Shown here piece by piece: positions 36,751-43,566 of a stretch of 43,566 bases of DNA; the stretch's first letter is position 1, and the number at the start of each line of letters is the position of its first letter. The position numbers were made by a program, and so were the translations under genes. The notes below the pieces were generated by a model that was not told the DNA's origin, made no database searches, and saw nothing but the letters and a program-made list of their open reading frames with translations. Source of the stretch: Burkholderiaceae bacterium (GTDB lineage: Bacteria; Pseudomonadota; Gammaproteobacteria; Burkholderiales; Burkholderiaceae_C); NCBI GenBank assembly GCA_019751915.1, contig JAIEMS010000045.1, forward strand, positions 1 to 43,566, given 5' to 3'.

Positions 36751-36815
36751 TTTAAGCTAAATTAGCATCTAGCCTTTGATCGTACTGGATAGTAAGCTAT
36801 GAATTTAATAGCAAT
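36751..36815 (-). repeat. Comamonadaceae-type intergenic repeat, copy C
   Basis: On the minus strand it reads ATTGCTATTAAATTCATAGC, then a variable middle, then AAAGGCTAGATGCTAATTTAG. It matches copies A, B and D and lies in the 320-base gene-free stretch 36654-36973 between the divergent rhodanese and TerB-like genes. Confidence 0.65.
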
Positions 36816-36873
36816 CGTTCCATTAGGCCGTGGGGTTTTAGGGGTATTCAATCGACTTTGTTCTATACACTGG

Positions 36874-36908
36874 CCCTGCGCAGGCATTGGCAGGCGCACA
36901 GGGTTTTT
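36874..36908 (+). terminator. Hairpin with T run upstream of the TerB-like gene
   Basis: CCC-TGCGC at 36874-36881 can pair with GCGCA...GGG at 36894-36903 (with a 2-nt bulge), followed directly by TTTTT. It lies 65 bases before the next start, so it may be an attenuator in that gene's 5' leader or the end of a short transcript. The rest of 36654-36973 shows only repeat copy C and the ribosome site. Confidence 0.4.
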
Positions 36909-36973
36909 AATGTCTTTCACCGTGCGTCGCGTGGCATTGCGAGGGCTGCGCACCACCTTCAAGGAGTGATTCA

Positions 36974-37486
36974 ATGGGTCTGTTTGATATGTTCAAGGGC
37001 GATTCGGGCGACAAAATGACTCCCCACTTGGCATTTGCCACCAGCCTGATCTACATGATGTCGGCAGATGGAGAAATCGATCATGAAGAGATCGGCCACC
37101 TGCTGTCGGTGCTCGGGGGCCAAGAACAAAGCAATGGCACGATTGGCGTTGGCGCACAAAATCAAGCCCTGCTCGACAACGCGGTGAAGTACCGGCGCAA
37201 AAATTCAATCGAGAACTTTCTCAAAGAAGCCGCTCCGCTGCTCAGCGATGCCCAAAAGATGTGCATTTTGGTCAATCTGATCGACTCGTCCTTGGCCGAC
37301 GGCACACCCGAACCCGAAGAACAAGCGCTGCTGGGCAAATTCCTGCAAGGCTTTGGTGTCTCGGAAGAGCGCTTCCGTCCGTTCTTTGAAGTGATTGTGC
37401 TCAAGAGCGATCGCTCGGTGTTCACCAACCAGAGCCACCCGAAAAACGACCCAAGCTACCAAGTCAAAATCTCGCTGCCAGCGTAA
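36974..37486 (+). CDS. TerB-like (tellurite resistance family) protein
   Basis: A 170-residue, mostly helical, soluble protein. LAFATSLIYMMSADGEIDHEEIGHLLSVLGG and later LVNLIDSSLADGTPEPEEQALLGKF are two EF-hand-like acidic helical segments typical of the TerB/DjlA-N fold. Its role in the cell is not known from the sequence; tellurite resistance should not be assumed. The start has a clear AAGGAG site. The gene is monocistronic, with a probable terminator after it. Confidence 0.75.
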   Translation: MGLFDMFKGDSGDKMTPHLAFATSLIYMMSADGEIDHEEIGHLLSVLGGQEQSNGTIGVGAQNQALLDNAVKYRRKNSIENFLKEAAPLLSDAQKMCILVNLIDSSLADGTPEPEEQALLGKFLQGFGVSEERFRPFFEVIVLKSDRSVFTNQSHPKNDPSYQVKISLPA

Positions 37487-37502
37487 GCACCAGCGCTCTC
37501 AG

Positions 37503-37550
37503 CGCCCTGTGCCGCAAGCCATTTTGGTGGCGATGCGATACAGGGCGTTT
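37503..37550 (+). terminator. Probable intrinsic terminator after the TerB-like gene
   Basis: CGCCCTGT at 37503-37510 and ACAGGGCG at 37540-37547 form a perfect 8-bp stem that can hold a smaller inner stem. TTTCTTATTT follows on the plus strand. Confidence 0.7.
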
Positions 37551-37605
37551 CTTATTTCTGCGCCCGTTAGCGGCGCACAGGCGGGCAAGCCCACGATAAT
37601 GCCGC

Positions 37606-38133
37606 ATGGCCCTGTTTGCGGAAGGTATTTTGAATCTTTACTGGGATCGGTCGGTGCCGGTCAATTTGGCACATATTGCCAAAAAGATGGGTGTGACCGT
37701 GGTCTTGAGCGACTCTTTGCCCGAGTGTGCCCGCATCGACATCAGCCCCGACAACAAAGCCCGCATCCTCATCGGTAAGCAGCAACCGCTGGTGCGCCAG
37801 CGTTACGGCGTGGCACACGCTTTGGGGCACCGCGCGCTGCACCACTTGCGCCCCGGTACGCAGCGGCTGATTGAGGTGTCTGACAATTTTCACGCCAACC
37901 ACCAAAGCCGCATCGACAGCGAAGCGAACCAGTTTGCTCTGGCCCTGCTGATTCCAAGCCAAGCGCTGCTCGATTGCGTACAACAGCAGCGAATGTCGTA
38001 TTTGCAGGGCTTGGCCGATCACTTTAATGTGGTGCCGATTTTGATCAAGCAGCGTTTGGCCGATCTGAATTTGCGGCTGGAATTGCCCCGCCCTCAGCGC
38101 AAAGCGCTACCGCTGATTGAGCGCATTTCCTAA
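37606..38133 (+). CDS. ImmA/IrrE-family protein lacking the catalytic glutamate
   Basis: A 175-residue protein with the fold markers of ImmA/IrrE peptidases, which cleave or regulate repressors: helical N-terminus (VNLAHIAKKMGVTV), RQRYGVAHALGHRALHH, and the third-ligand segment SEANQFALALLIP. The metal motif should be HExxH. Here it is His71-Ala72-Leu73-Gly74-His75, with GCT for Ala72, so the general-base glutamate is gone while both histidines and the distal Glu remain. It may bind metal without cleaving. It is convergent with ygjP. No Xre-type repressor gene is adjacent. Confidence 0.8.
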   Translation: MALFAEGILNLYWDRSVPVNLAHIAKKMGVTVVLSDSLPECARIDISPDNKARILIGKQQPLVRQRYGVAHALGHRALHHLRPGTQRLIEVSDNFHANHQSRIDSEANQFALALLIPSQALLDCVQQQRMSYLQGLADHFNVVPILIKQRLADLNLRLELPRPQRKALPLIERIS

Positions 38134-38140
38134 CCCCAAC

Positions 38141-38932
38141 TCAACGCCAATCGGGAGCTGGTTGTTCGCGCAGGCTGCGCCGCAGTGCGGCGTGGTCGGG
38201 TACCACAGCGGCCACGGTGTCCCAAAACTGGGGGCTGTGGTTCATCTGGCGCAGGTGTGCCAATTCATGTACCACCACATAGTCGATGATGCTGCCGTGG
38301 TAGTGCAAGAGCCGCCAGTTCAGGCGGATCGAACCATCCGACTTGGCGCTGCCCCAACGGGTCTGGGCATTGGACAGGCGCAGGCTGCTCCAGCGCACCC
38401 CCAGCAGCGGCGCAAAGTGCGCTAACCGGGCCGTGAAATGGGTGCGTGCTTGCTGCATCAGCCATGCTTGTACGGCATCGCGTATTTGCACGGCACCGGC
38501 CCCAGCGGGCAAGCCCATGTGCAATGCTGGCGCAGCAGGATGCAGCGTGCCCGTCACAGGCGCTGCCGGATCGAGCACTACGCGCAGCGGCGCACCAAGG
38601 TAAGGCAGCACCACGCCATCGCACCAGTCGATGCGGGCATGCTCTCGCTGCTGCTGGCGCGCGTGGGTTTGGGCCAGTTTGCGCAGCACCCATGCCGCTT
38701 TGTTGCGCAAAGCATCTTCAATCGTACCGAGCGAGGCCCCCAACGGCGCACGCACTGAGAGTCCCTCCGCCCCCACCACCAGACCCATACTGCGGCGACG
38801 GGTGCGCTGTAGCGCGTAGGCCACCAGCGTGTCGCCGAGCCGAATCTCGCGGCAGGCCCCCCCGCCTGTGGACTGCGCAGGGCTGGCAGTCGGTGCAGAC
38901 CATACCTCCAGAGACTGTTGAATCCACGACAT
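38141..38932 (-). CDS. YgjP/SprT-like zinc metallopeptidase-fold protein (DUF45)
   Basis: A 263-residue protein of the YgjP family. The zinc motif HELAH (222-226) is intact with the third ligand likely His232 (NHSPQFW), preceded by the family's RWGSAKSDGSIRLNWRLL. The N-terminal half is a beta-rich region (RRSMGLVVGAEGLSVRAP). The biochemical role of the family is not settled. It ends eight bases from the convergent IrrE-like gene and is separated from gmhB by repeat copy D. Confidence 0.85.
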   Translation of the reverse strand: MSWIQQSLEVWSAPTASPAQSTGGGACREIRLGDTLVAYALQRTRRRSMGLVVGAEGLSVRAPLGASLGTIEDALRNKAAWVLRKLAQTHARQQQREHARIDWCDGVVLPYLGAPLRVVLDPAAPVTGTLHPAAPALHMGLPAGAGAVQIRDAVQAWLMQQARTHFTARLAHFAPLLGVRWSSLRLSNAQTRWGSAKSDGSIRLNWRLLHYHGSIIDYVVVHELAHLRQMNHSPQFWDTVAAVVPDHAALRRSLREQPAPDWR

Positions 38933-38941
38933 TCGGGCTAT

Positions 38942-39006
38942 TTTTTCATTGAATTGGCTTCTAGCCAGCGTCCCATCAGCCTATTTAGCTCTTATTTTGA
39001 TAGCTT
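38942..39006 (-). repeat. Comamonadaceae-type intergenic repeat, copy D
   Basis: On the minus strand it reads AAGCTATCAAAATAAGAGCT, a variable middle, then GCTGGCTAGAAGCCAATTCA and an A-rich end. It fills the space between the gmhB-like gene and ygjP. The gmhB stop codon (39007-39005) lies at its border. Confidence 0.7.
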
Positions 39007-39601
39007 AAACTGTGGCTTCTGGGGCAGGTGAAGCCACCGATACCGCCTTGCACTGCACCAACAGGTACTCGGCAAAGGCGGCCAAATTGGCATGCATGCG
39101 CGTGCCCACCGGCCACTCGGCTGGCAAGGCTGCGGTGGGGTTGATATTTTCGGCTTGGCCGGTACAGACCAAATGCAGCGTCGCCCCGAGCGCAGCACCG
39201 GCTTGCAAATGCTCGGTGCGGTTGCCCACCACCTGCACATCATGGGGTTCTACGCCGTAGCGCTCGCAAATTTGCTCCATCAAGCCGGGCGCAGGCTTGC
39301 GGCAAGTGCAACCCTCATCGGGGGCGTGGGGGCAGTAAAACACCGCGTCGATGCGCCCGCCCACAGCAGCCAATTGCTTGTGCATGCCCGTGTGGATAGC
39401 GTTGAGTGTGGCCATATCAAACAACCCGCGCCCCAAGCCCGGTTGGTTAGATGCCACCACCACATGCCAGCCTGCGTGGTTGAGCCGGGCAATGGCCGCT
39501 AGCGCTCCGGGCAAGGCAGTCCACTCGGCGGGCGAGGCGATGAATTCGCTGTCACCCAAGGCGTTGATGGTGCCGTCGCGTTCAAGAATGACGAGTTTCA
39601 T
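39005..39601 (-). CDS. gmhB: GmhB-like HAD phosphatase with damaged active site
   Basis: GmhB removes the 7-phosphate of D-glycero-beta-D-manno-heptose 1,7-bisphosphate in lipopolysaccharide core synthesis. The 198-residue protein has the family frame: ERDGTIN (7-13), VVVASNQPGLGRG (47-59) and the zinc site CPHAPDEGCTCRKPAPG (90-106). Two catalytic residues differ: the nucleophile Asp of DRDGTIN is Glu7, and motif IV VGD...D is VGN...H (Asn127, His131), where E. coli has Asp136 as a Mg ligand. The frame is intact and the zinc site kept, so it is probably folded but weakly active or inactive. It is downstream of glyS, as usual in the group. Confidence 0.85.
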   Translation of the reverse strand: MKLVILERDGTINALGDSEFIASPAEWTALPGALAAIARLNHAGWHVVVASNQPGLGRGLFDMATLNAIHTGMHKQLAAVGGRIDAVFYCPHAPDEGCTCRKPAPGLMEQICERYGVEPHDVQVVGNRTEHLQAGAALGATLHLVCTGQAENINPTAALPAEWPVGTRMHANLAAFAEYLLVQCKAVSVASPAPEATV

Positions 39602-39608
39602 GCAACCA

Positions 39609-40262
39609 TTATCGAAGCAAAGCGCCTGCGGGCGGCGTTGGATGCACAGAAACCGCCGCCGGATGGGGCAAGGGCTGCCAGCCCGTCACAAACAAACCCC
39701 GGTAACGTCCCTGCACCCATTGCAAGGTCAGGCGTTGTCCGGGTTGCCACTGGGCCGCTTCGGGGTCGTCGATCAAAACTTGTTGCAGTGCCTCTTGCCC
39801 GTCCAAACGCAAAACCAGTTGCGTTCCGCCGGCACTGCGCGTGCTGGGCGCTTGCACCCGACTGCCCAGCACCTGCGCTTGCACAGGGGGCAGCGGCTGC
39901 ACCTGCTGCACATTGAGGTGGCGCAACAGCAGTGCAGCGCAAGCAGCCATGCACAGCAACACCCAGCCGACGGCCAATGCACGCTGCACTGGACGCGCAC
40001 CGCAGCGCCGGTACGCGACCATCGCCACACCCCCCACGGCCAACAACAGCAACAGCGGCCAAGCCATCTGCCAGAGCATCTCGGGCAAAGTTTGCGCCCC
40101 AGAAAATGGCGACAGCGCCAGCAGCGGCGTTTGGGGCCCGCGCCCGGCATGCCAGTCGAGCAGCCAGCGCAGTCCTGCCAACAGCGCGGGCGGAGCAAAC
40201 AGCAACCACGCCGTGCGCTGCTGCATGGCAGAGGTTGTGGGCGGCGGCGAGGTGCTGTTCAT
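39609..40262 (-). CDS. Small membrane protein of unknown function
   Basis: I do not recognise this family. The 217-residue protein has three hydrophobic segments (about 17-35, 62-82 and 94-114) and a C-terminal soluble domain of about 95 residues (TQLVLRLDGQEALQQVLIDD, QRLTLQWVQGRYRGLFVTGW) that looks beta-rich. The start may be the ATG at 40262 or the in-frame one 12 codons later. It lies between glyS (25 bases upstream) and gmhB (7 bases downstream) on the same strand, so it is probably co-transcribed with both. Confidence 0.75.
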   Translation of the reverse strand: MNSTSPPPTTSAMQQRTAWLLFAPPALLAGLRWLLDWHAGRGPQTPLLALSPFSGAQTLPEMLWQMAWPLLLLLAVGGVAMVAYRRCGARPVQRALAVGWVLLCMAACAALLLRHLNVQQVQPLPPVQAQVLGSRVQAPSTRSAGGTQLVLRLDGQEALQQVLIDDPEAAQWQPGQRLTLQWVQGRYRGLFVTGWQPLPHPAAVSVHPTPPAGALLR

Positions 40263-40287
40263 ACCGACGGACGCACTAGCACCCTGT

Positions 40288-42420
40288 TCAAACGGCCAAG
40301 CGCGACAAATCAGCGACGCGGTTCATGGCATCGTGCAAAGTTTTCAGCAAACCTTGGCGATTCAAGCGCAAATCGAGGGCCTCGGCATTGACCATCACAT
40401 CGTCAAAGAAAGCATCGACCGGCGCGCGCAACACGGCCAGTGTTTGCAGCGATGCGGTGTAGTCACCGGCATCAAACTGGGCATTGGCCTCGGGCACAAA
40501 GCGTTGCAGTGCGGCAAACAGGTCTTGCTCGGCTTGCTCTTGCAGCAACTGGGGGTTGACGTGGGCATCGACCTCGCCAGCTTTTTTCAGGATGTTGCCG
40601 ATGCGCTTGTTGGCAGCGGCCAGCGCGGGGCTTTCGGGCAGGGCAGCAAAAGCCCGTACCGCCGCAAGGAACTGCGGCACCTGTGCCAACCGCTGCGGGC
40701 GCAGTGCCAGCACTGCATCGACCTCTTGGGCGCTATAGCCTTGTTCGCGCAGGGAACCAGCCAGGCGGTCGTAGATGAAGTCGGCCAATGCAGCCGTGGC
40801 ATCGGTAATTTTGTCGCCAAAAGCAGGCACAGCACCGGCCAAAAGTGTGGACAAATCCAGTGGCAAATCTTTTTCCACCAACATCCGAATCACGCCCAGC
40901 GCATGGCGGCGCAGTGCAAACGGGTCACGGTCGCCAGTGGGCAGGTTGCCAATACCGAACATCCCGACCAGCGTTTCGAGCTTGTCGGCCAACGCCACCA
41001 CCACGCCGGCCATGTTGCGTGGCAAGGCATCACCGGCAAAGCGGGGTTTGTAGTGGTCTTCGATGGCATCGGCCACCACTTCGCCCAAGCCATCGTTGAG
41101 GGCGTAGTAGCGCCCCATCGTGCCTTGCAGTTCGGGAAACTCGCCGACCATATCCGTCACCAGATCGGTTTTTGCCAATTGCGCCGCCAAATCTGCTTGC
41201 GCTACCAAAGCGGCATCGCCCAACTGGGTGGCAATGGCTTTGGCAATCGCCCGCACGCGCTCGACACGCTCGCCTTGTGTGCCCAGTTTGTTGTGGTAAA
41301 CCACCTTGCCCAGCCCCTCGACGCGCGATGCCAGCGTCTTTTTGCGGTCTTGGTCAAAGAAAAACTTGGCATCGGCCAAACGTGGGCGCACCACGCGCTC
41401 GTTGCCACCGATGACGAAGCTGGCATCGTCTGGGTTGATGTTGCTGACCACCAAAAATTGGTTGGTCAGTTTGCCCGCAGCATCGAGCAGCGGAAAGTAT
41501 TTTTGGTTGGCCTTCATCGTCAAAATCAGGCACTCTTGCGGCACATCGAGAAACTCTGGCTCAAAGGCACAAATGAGCACGTTAGGCCGCTCGACCAGCG
41601 CGGTCACTTCGTCCAGCAAAGCCTCGTCCTCAATCGGGCGCACACCGTTGCCGATGCGGGCGGCAGCGGCGGCCAGTTGCCGGGCAATTTCAGCGCGGCG
41701 CTCGGTAAAGCTGGCAATCACAGCGCCATCGTTTTGCAGTGTGGCGGCGTAGCTGTCGGCATCCTGAATCACCACCGGCGACACTGCTGCCTCAAAGCGG
41801 TGGCCTTGTGTCGTGTGACCGGCCTGCAGGCCCAGTGCCTTGACCGGCACCACAGTGCTGCCGTGCAGCGCCACCAAGCCATGCGCCGGGCGGACAAAAT
41901 GCACGCTGCTCCAGCCGGGCAAATCGCAATCGGCTTCAAGCTGGTAGGTCATGACCTTGGGGATAGGCAACTTGGCGATGGCTTCGTCGAGGGCTTTTTG
42001 CAAGCCGGTGTCCAACGTCGCACCCGTGGCAAGGCTGTCGTAAAACAAGGCTTCGGCTTTGCCATCGGGGGCACGTTGCAGTGCAGCGACGGCGGCGGCG
42101 GGGTCGGATACATCGGCCCCCAATGCCTGCAATTTTTTCAGCAATGCGGGTGTGGCCTCCCCTGCGGCATTCAATCCCACCGACACCGGCATCAGCTTTT
42201 GCCGCACAGCCTTGTCAGCCGCCTTGAGCCAGATGTGGCTAATGTGCGCGGCCAGACGGCGCGGCGAGGCATAGGCCGTTACCACGGTGTCGTCAGAAGT
42301 CAGGCCTTGGGCCTTGAGTTGGTCGGCCAAGACACCGGCAAAGGCATCGCCGAGTTTTTGCAATACTTTGGGGGGCAGTTCTTCTACAAAAAGCTCAACT
42401 AGCAAATTTTTTGTCGTCAT
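40288..42420 (-). CDS. glyS: Glycyl-tRNA synthetase beta subunit
   Basis: The 710-residue length and N-terminus (LLVELFVEELPPKVLQKLGD) are those of the beta chain of the bacterial alpha2-beta2 glycyl-tRNA synthetase, which charges tRNA-Gly. Internal family segments include VRPAHGLVALHG, GNGVRPIEDEALLDEVTALVERPNV, ANQKYFPLLDAAGKLTNQFLVVSNI and the HD-type region GRYYALNDGLGEVVADAIEDHYKPRFAGD. glyQ is not directly upstream: the next gene on this strand is a DNA methyltransferase. A long open frame on the opposite strand is a coding-bias shadow. Confidence 0.97.
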   Translation of the reverse strand: MTTKNLLVELFVEELPPKVLQKLGDAFAGVLADQLKAQGLTSDDTVVTAYASPRRLAAHISHIWLKAADKAVRQKLMPVSVGLNAAGEATPALLKKLQALGADVSDPAAAVAALQRAPDGKAEALFYDSLATGATLDTGLQKALDEAIAKLPIPKVMTYQLEADCDLPGWSSVHFVRPAHGLVALHGSTVVPVKALGLQAGHTTQGHRFEAAVSPVVIQDADSYAATLQNDGAVIASFTERRAEIARQLAAAAARIGNGVRPIEDEALLDEVTALVERPNVLICAFEPEFLDVPQECLILTMKANQKYFPLLDAAGKLTNQFLVVSNINPDDASFVIGGNERVVRPRLADAKFFFDQDRKKTLASRVEGLGKVVYHNKLGTQGERVERVRAIAKAIATQLGDAALVAQADLAAQLAKTDLVTDMVGEFPELQGTMGRYYALNDGLGEVVADAIEDHYKPRFAGDALPRNMAGVVVALADKLETLVGMFGIGNLPTGDRDPFALRRHALGVIRMLVEKDLPLDLSTLLAGAVPAFGDKITDATAALADFIYDRLAGSLREQGYSAQEVDAVLALRPQRLAQVPQFLAAVRAFAALPESPALAAANKRIGNILKKAGEVDAHVNPQLLQEQAEQDLFAALQRFVPEANAQFDAGDYTASLQTLAVLRAPVDAFFDDVMVNAEALDLRLNRQGLLKTLHDAMNRVADLSRLAV

Positions 42421-42448
42421 ACAAAGTCTGTGAATCGCTGAAAATTAT

Positions 42449-43566
42449 TTAAAACAGGGTGAGGTATTCTGGGCGCTTGGTCGCCATCACCTTGAAGCTG
42501 TGCAGCAAATGCACCAGCTCATCGGAGTCCAAACCGTACAGGCGGGCCACACGCTGGTCGATGTCGGCACGCAGGCGGTCTTGGGCTTTGGCGGTGCTGG
42601 GAACGTCCTTCTTAGCGATGCCCAAGGCTTTCATTTGCGGGGCCAAATCGGTGGCAAAGTCGTCCCAATTGGCCGCCAGTGTCAGCAGCAAAGCGTTTTT
42701 AGCCAGCGCGGTGTAGTCGGAGTTTTGCAGAATTTCGGCATCGCTGGGCTGGGGCATGGGCAGGCGGTACAGGTAGGTTTGACTCACGTTGATTTGCACC
42801 ATAAGGCGTGCTAACCAATCCATCGGCAGACTGTTAAACCATGCCAGCGCAAACAGCAGGCGCAGGTACGAAACAGGCTGCACAGTGACGCGCTGCTCTT
42901 GCTTGCTGCCATCAGCACTTGCAGGCGACGGCAATGCGTAATGTTTGGGCACAGTTGCAAACATCGAGTGGCCCGTACCGCAGTCTTGGGGCAATAACGC
43001 AAAAATCAGCGTCCGTTCATCTGTATCTCTGGCAATGACGCGAAACGCCAAACGCACAAACTCACGATCAAAACGCACAGCATTGGCATATTTCGTCACC
43101 TGTGCTTTGGGCACCCCCAAATCCTGCGCCATGCGGTACAGCTCTTTGCTATGTAACCGCGCATCAAAAGCTGCTGGCTCCAGCCAATACTGTGCCGTGT
43201 CAAACAAGTGTTTGTATTGCCAGATCATTTTCCCTTCGTATAAAGGCAAAGCGCTGAGCGTGGCATGCTCCAAGAATAAATCCTTGTCATGTGTCATGTG
43301 CAACTCACGCCGGAAATCTAGCCAGTCGGCAGACAGCGGCGCAAAAGTGGCATGGCACTTGCCCAAGATCGGTAAATCGGCAGCATGGCGCAGTTCCATC
43401 AGCGCCCACTGCTGCGGCGATAAGGTTTTGAGCGTTGCCAGCGGGTAGGACACATGGCGCGCGGGGTCGTCTAGCTCTGTGGCATCCAACACATAAAACG
43501 CGGTGTCGATGGTGGCTGCTTTGGCTGCCGCTTTTTTGCCTTTGGGTGGTGGTACGTTAAGTACCT
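42449..43566 (-). CDS. Eco57I-like (type IIG) DNA methyltransferase/restriction protein, C-terminal part
   Basis: The frame is open from the right edge to the stop at 42449, so the start and the catalytic motifs lie outside; about 372 residues are visible. An internal GTG at 43492 is not the real start because the frame continues upstream through a Lys/Ala/Pro-rich stretch. LPLYEGKMIWQYKHLFDT, VRLAFRVIARDTDERTLIFALLP and the later FNSLPMDWLARLMVQINVSQTYLYRLPMPQP are typical of the target-recognition half of large Eco57I/PglX-type adenine methyltransferases. Whether it is a solo methylase, a type IIG enzyme or part of a defence system cannot be decided here. Confidence 0.75.
   Translation of the reverse strand, partial: VLNVPPPKGKKAAAKAATIDTAFYVLDATELDDPARHVSYPLATLKTLSPQQWALMELRHAADLPILGKCHATFAPLSADWLDFRRELHMTHDKDLFLEHATLSALPLYEGKMIWQYKHLFDTAQYWLEPAAFDARLHSKELYRMAQDLGVPKAQVTKYANAVRFDREFVRLAFRVIARDTDERTLIFALLPQDCGTGHSMFATVPKHYALPSPASADGSKQEQRVTVQPVSYLRLLFALAWFNSLPMDWLARLMVQINVSQTYLYRLPMPQPSDAEILQNSDYTALAKNALLLTLAANWDDFATDLAPQMKALGIAKKDVPSTAKAQDRLRADIDQRVARLYGLDSDELVHLLHSFKVMATKRPEYLTLF

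Noticed and set aside
39841-42402. An 853-codon open frame opposite glyS
   Set aside because: It is antisense to a clear glyS and arises from third-position GC bias; the protein has low-complexity, non-family sequence.

Overview
The window looks like the chromosome of a betaproteobacterium in Burkholderiales, most likely Comamonadaceae. The evidence is the high-GC coding style, a type II secretion cluster laid out as in that group (short divergent gspC, then gspG-H-I-J-K-L-M-N-D-E), glyS followed by a membrane protein and a gmhB-like gene, and four copies of a short intergenic repeat that I recall from Comamonadaceae genomes. The assignment rests on recognition, not on a search.

Region 1 (1-7423) is a type I-C CRISPR-Cas locus on the minus strand: cas3, cas5c, cas8c (with an internal Cas11c start) and cas7c, running off the left edge towards the expected cas4-cas1-cas2. 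A 17-repeat array lies upstream of cas3. In the 171 bases between cas3 and cas5 is what I consider the most interesting object in the window: a solitary, diverged CRISPR repeat that keeps the crRNA handle and has a completely different but still paired stem. It is followed by a spacer-sized 36-nt segment and then a strong hairpin. The first bases of that pseudo-spacer match a site about 70 bases upstream, next to a TTC motif (the type I-C PAM), at positions 1-5, 7-11 and 13. The mismatches at 6 and 12 are the positions Cascade flips out. This is the signature of a Cascade-guided self-regulatory RNA (CreA/CreR-like).

Region 2 (7424-17278) is a type II secretion system: gspC on the minus strand, then ten plus-strand genes from gspG to gspE with overlapping or closely spaced ends. 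gspF does not follow gspE. The next 341 bases look like a degenerate IS200/IS605-type remnant. The signal peptide of the secretin GspD is largely encoded by a copy of the intergenic repeat.

Region 3 (17620-36162) is an 11-gene plus-strand signalling operon: five sensor kinases (one hybrid, one with an N-terminal receiver), two almost identical single-domain receivers, a PAS-GGDEF diguanylate cyclase, a periplasmic solute-binding-type protein, a secreted protein built of about eight copies of an unrecognised helical repeat, and a CheB-CheR fusion. No DNA-binding output domain is visible. The visible outputs are c-di-GMP and protein methylation/demethylation. Three kinases share nearly the same catalytic module behind different sensors.

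Region 4 (36186-43566) holds a rhodanese, a TerB-like protein, an IrrE-like protein without its catalytic glutamate, a YgjP-type metallopeptidase, a GmhB homologue with two lost metal/nucleophile aspartates, a small membrane protein, glyS, and the C-terminal part of an Eco57I-like DNA methyltransferase cut by the right edge.
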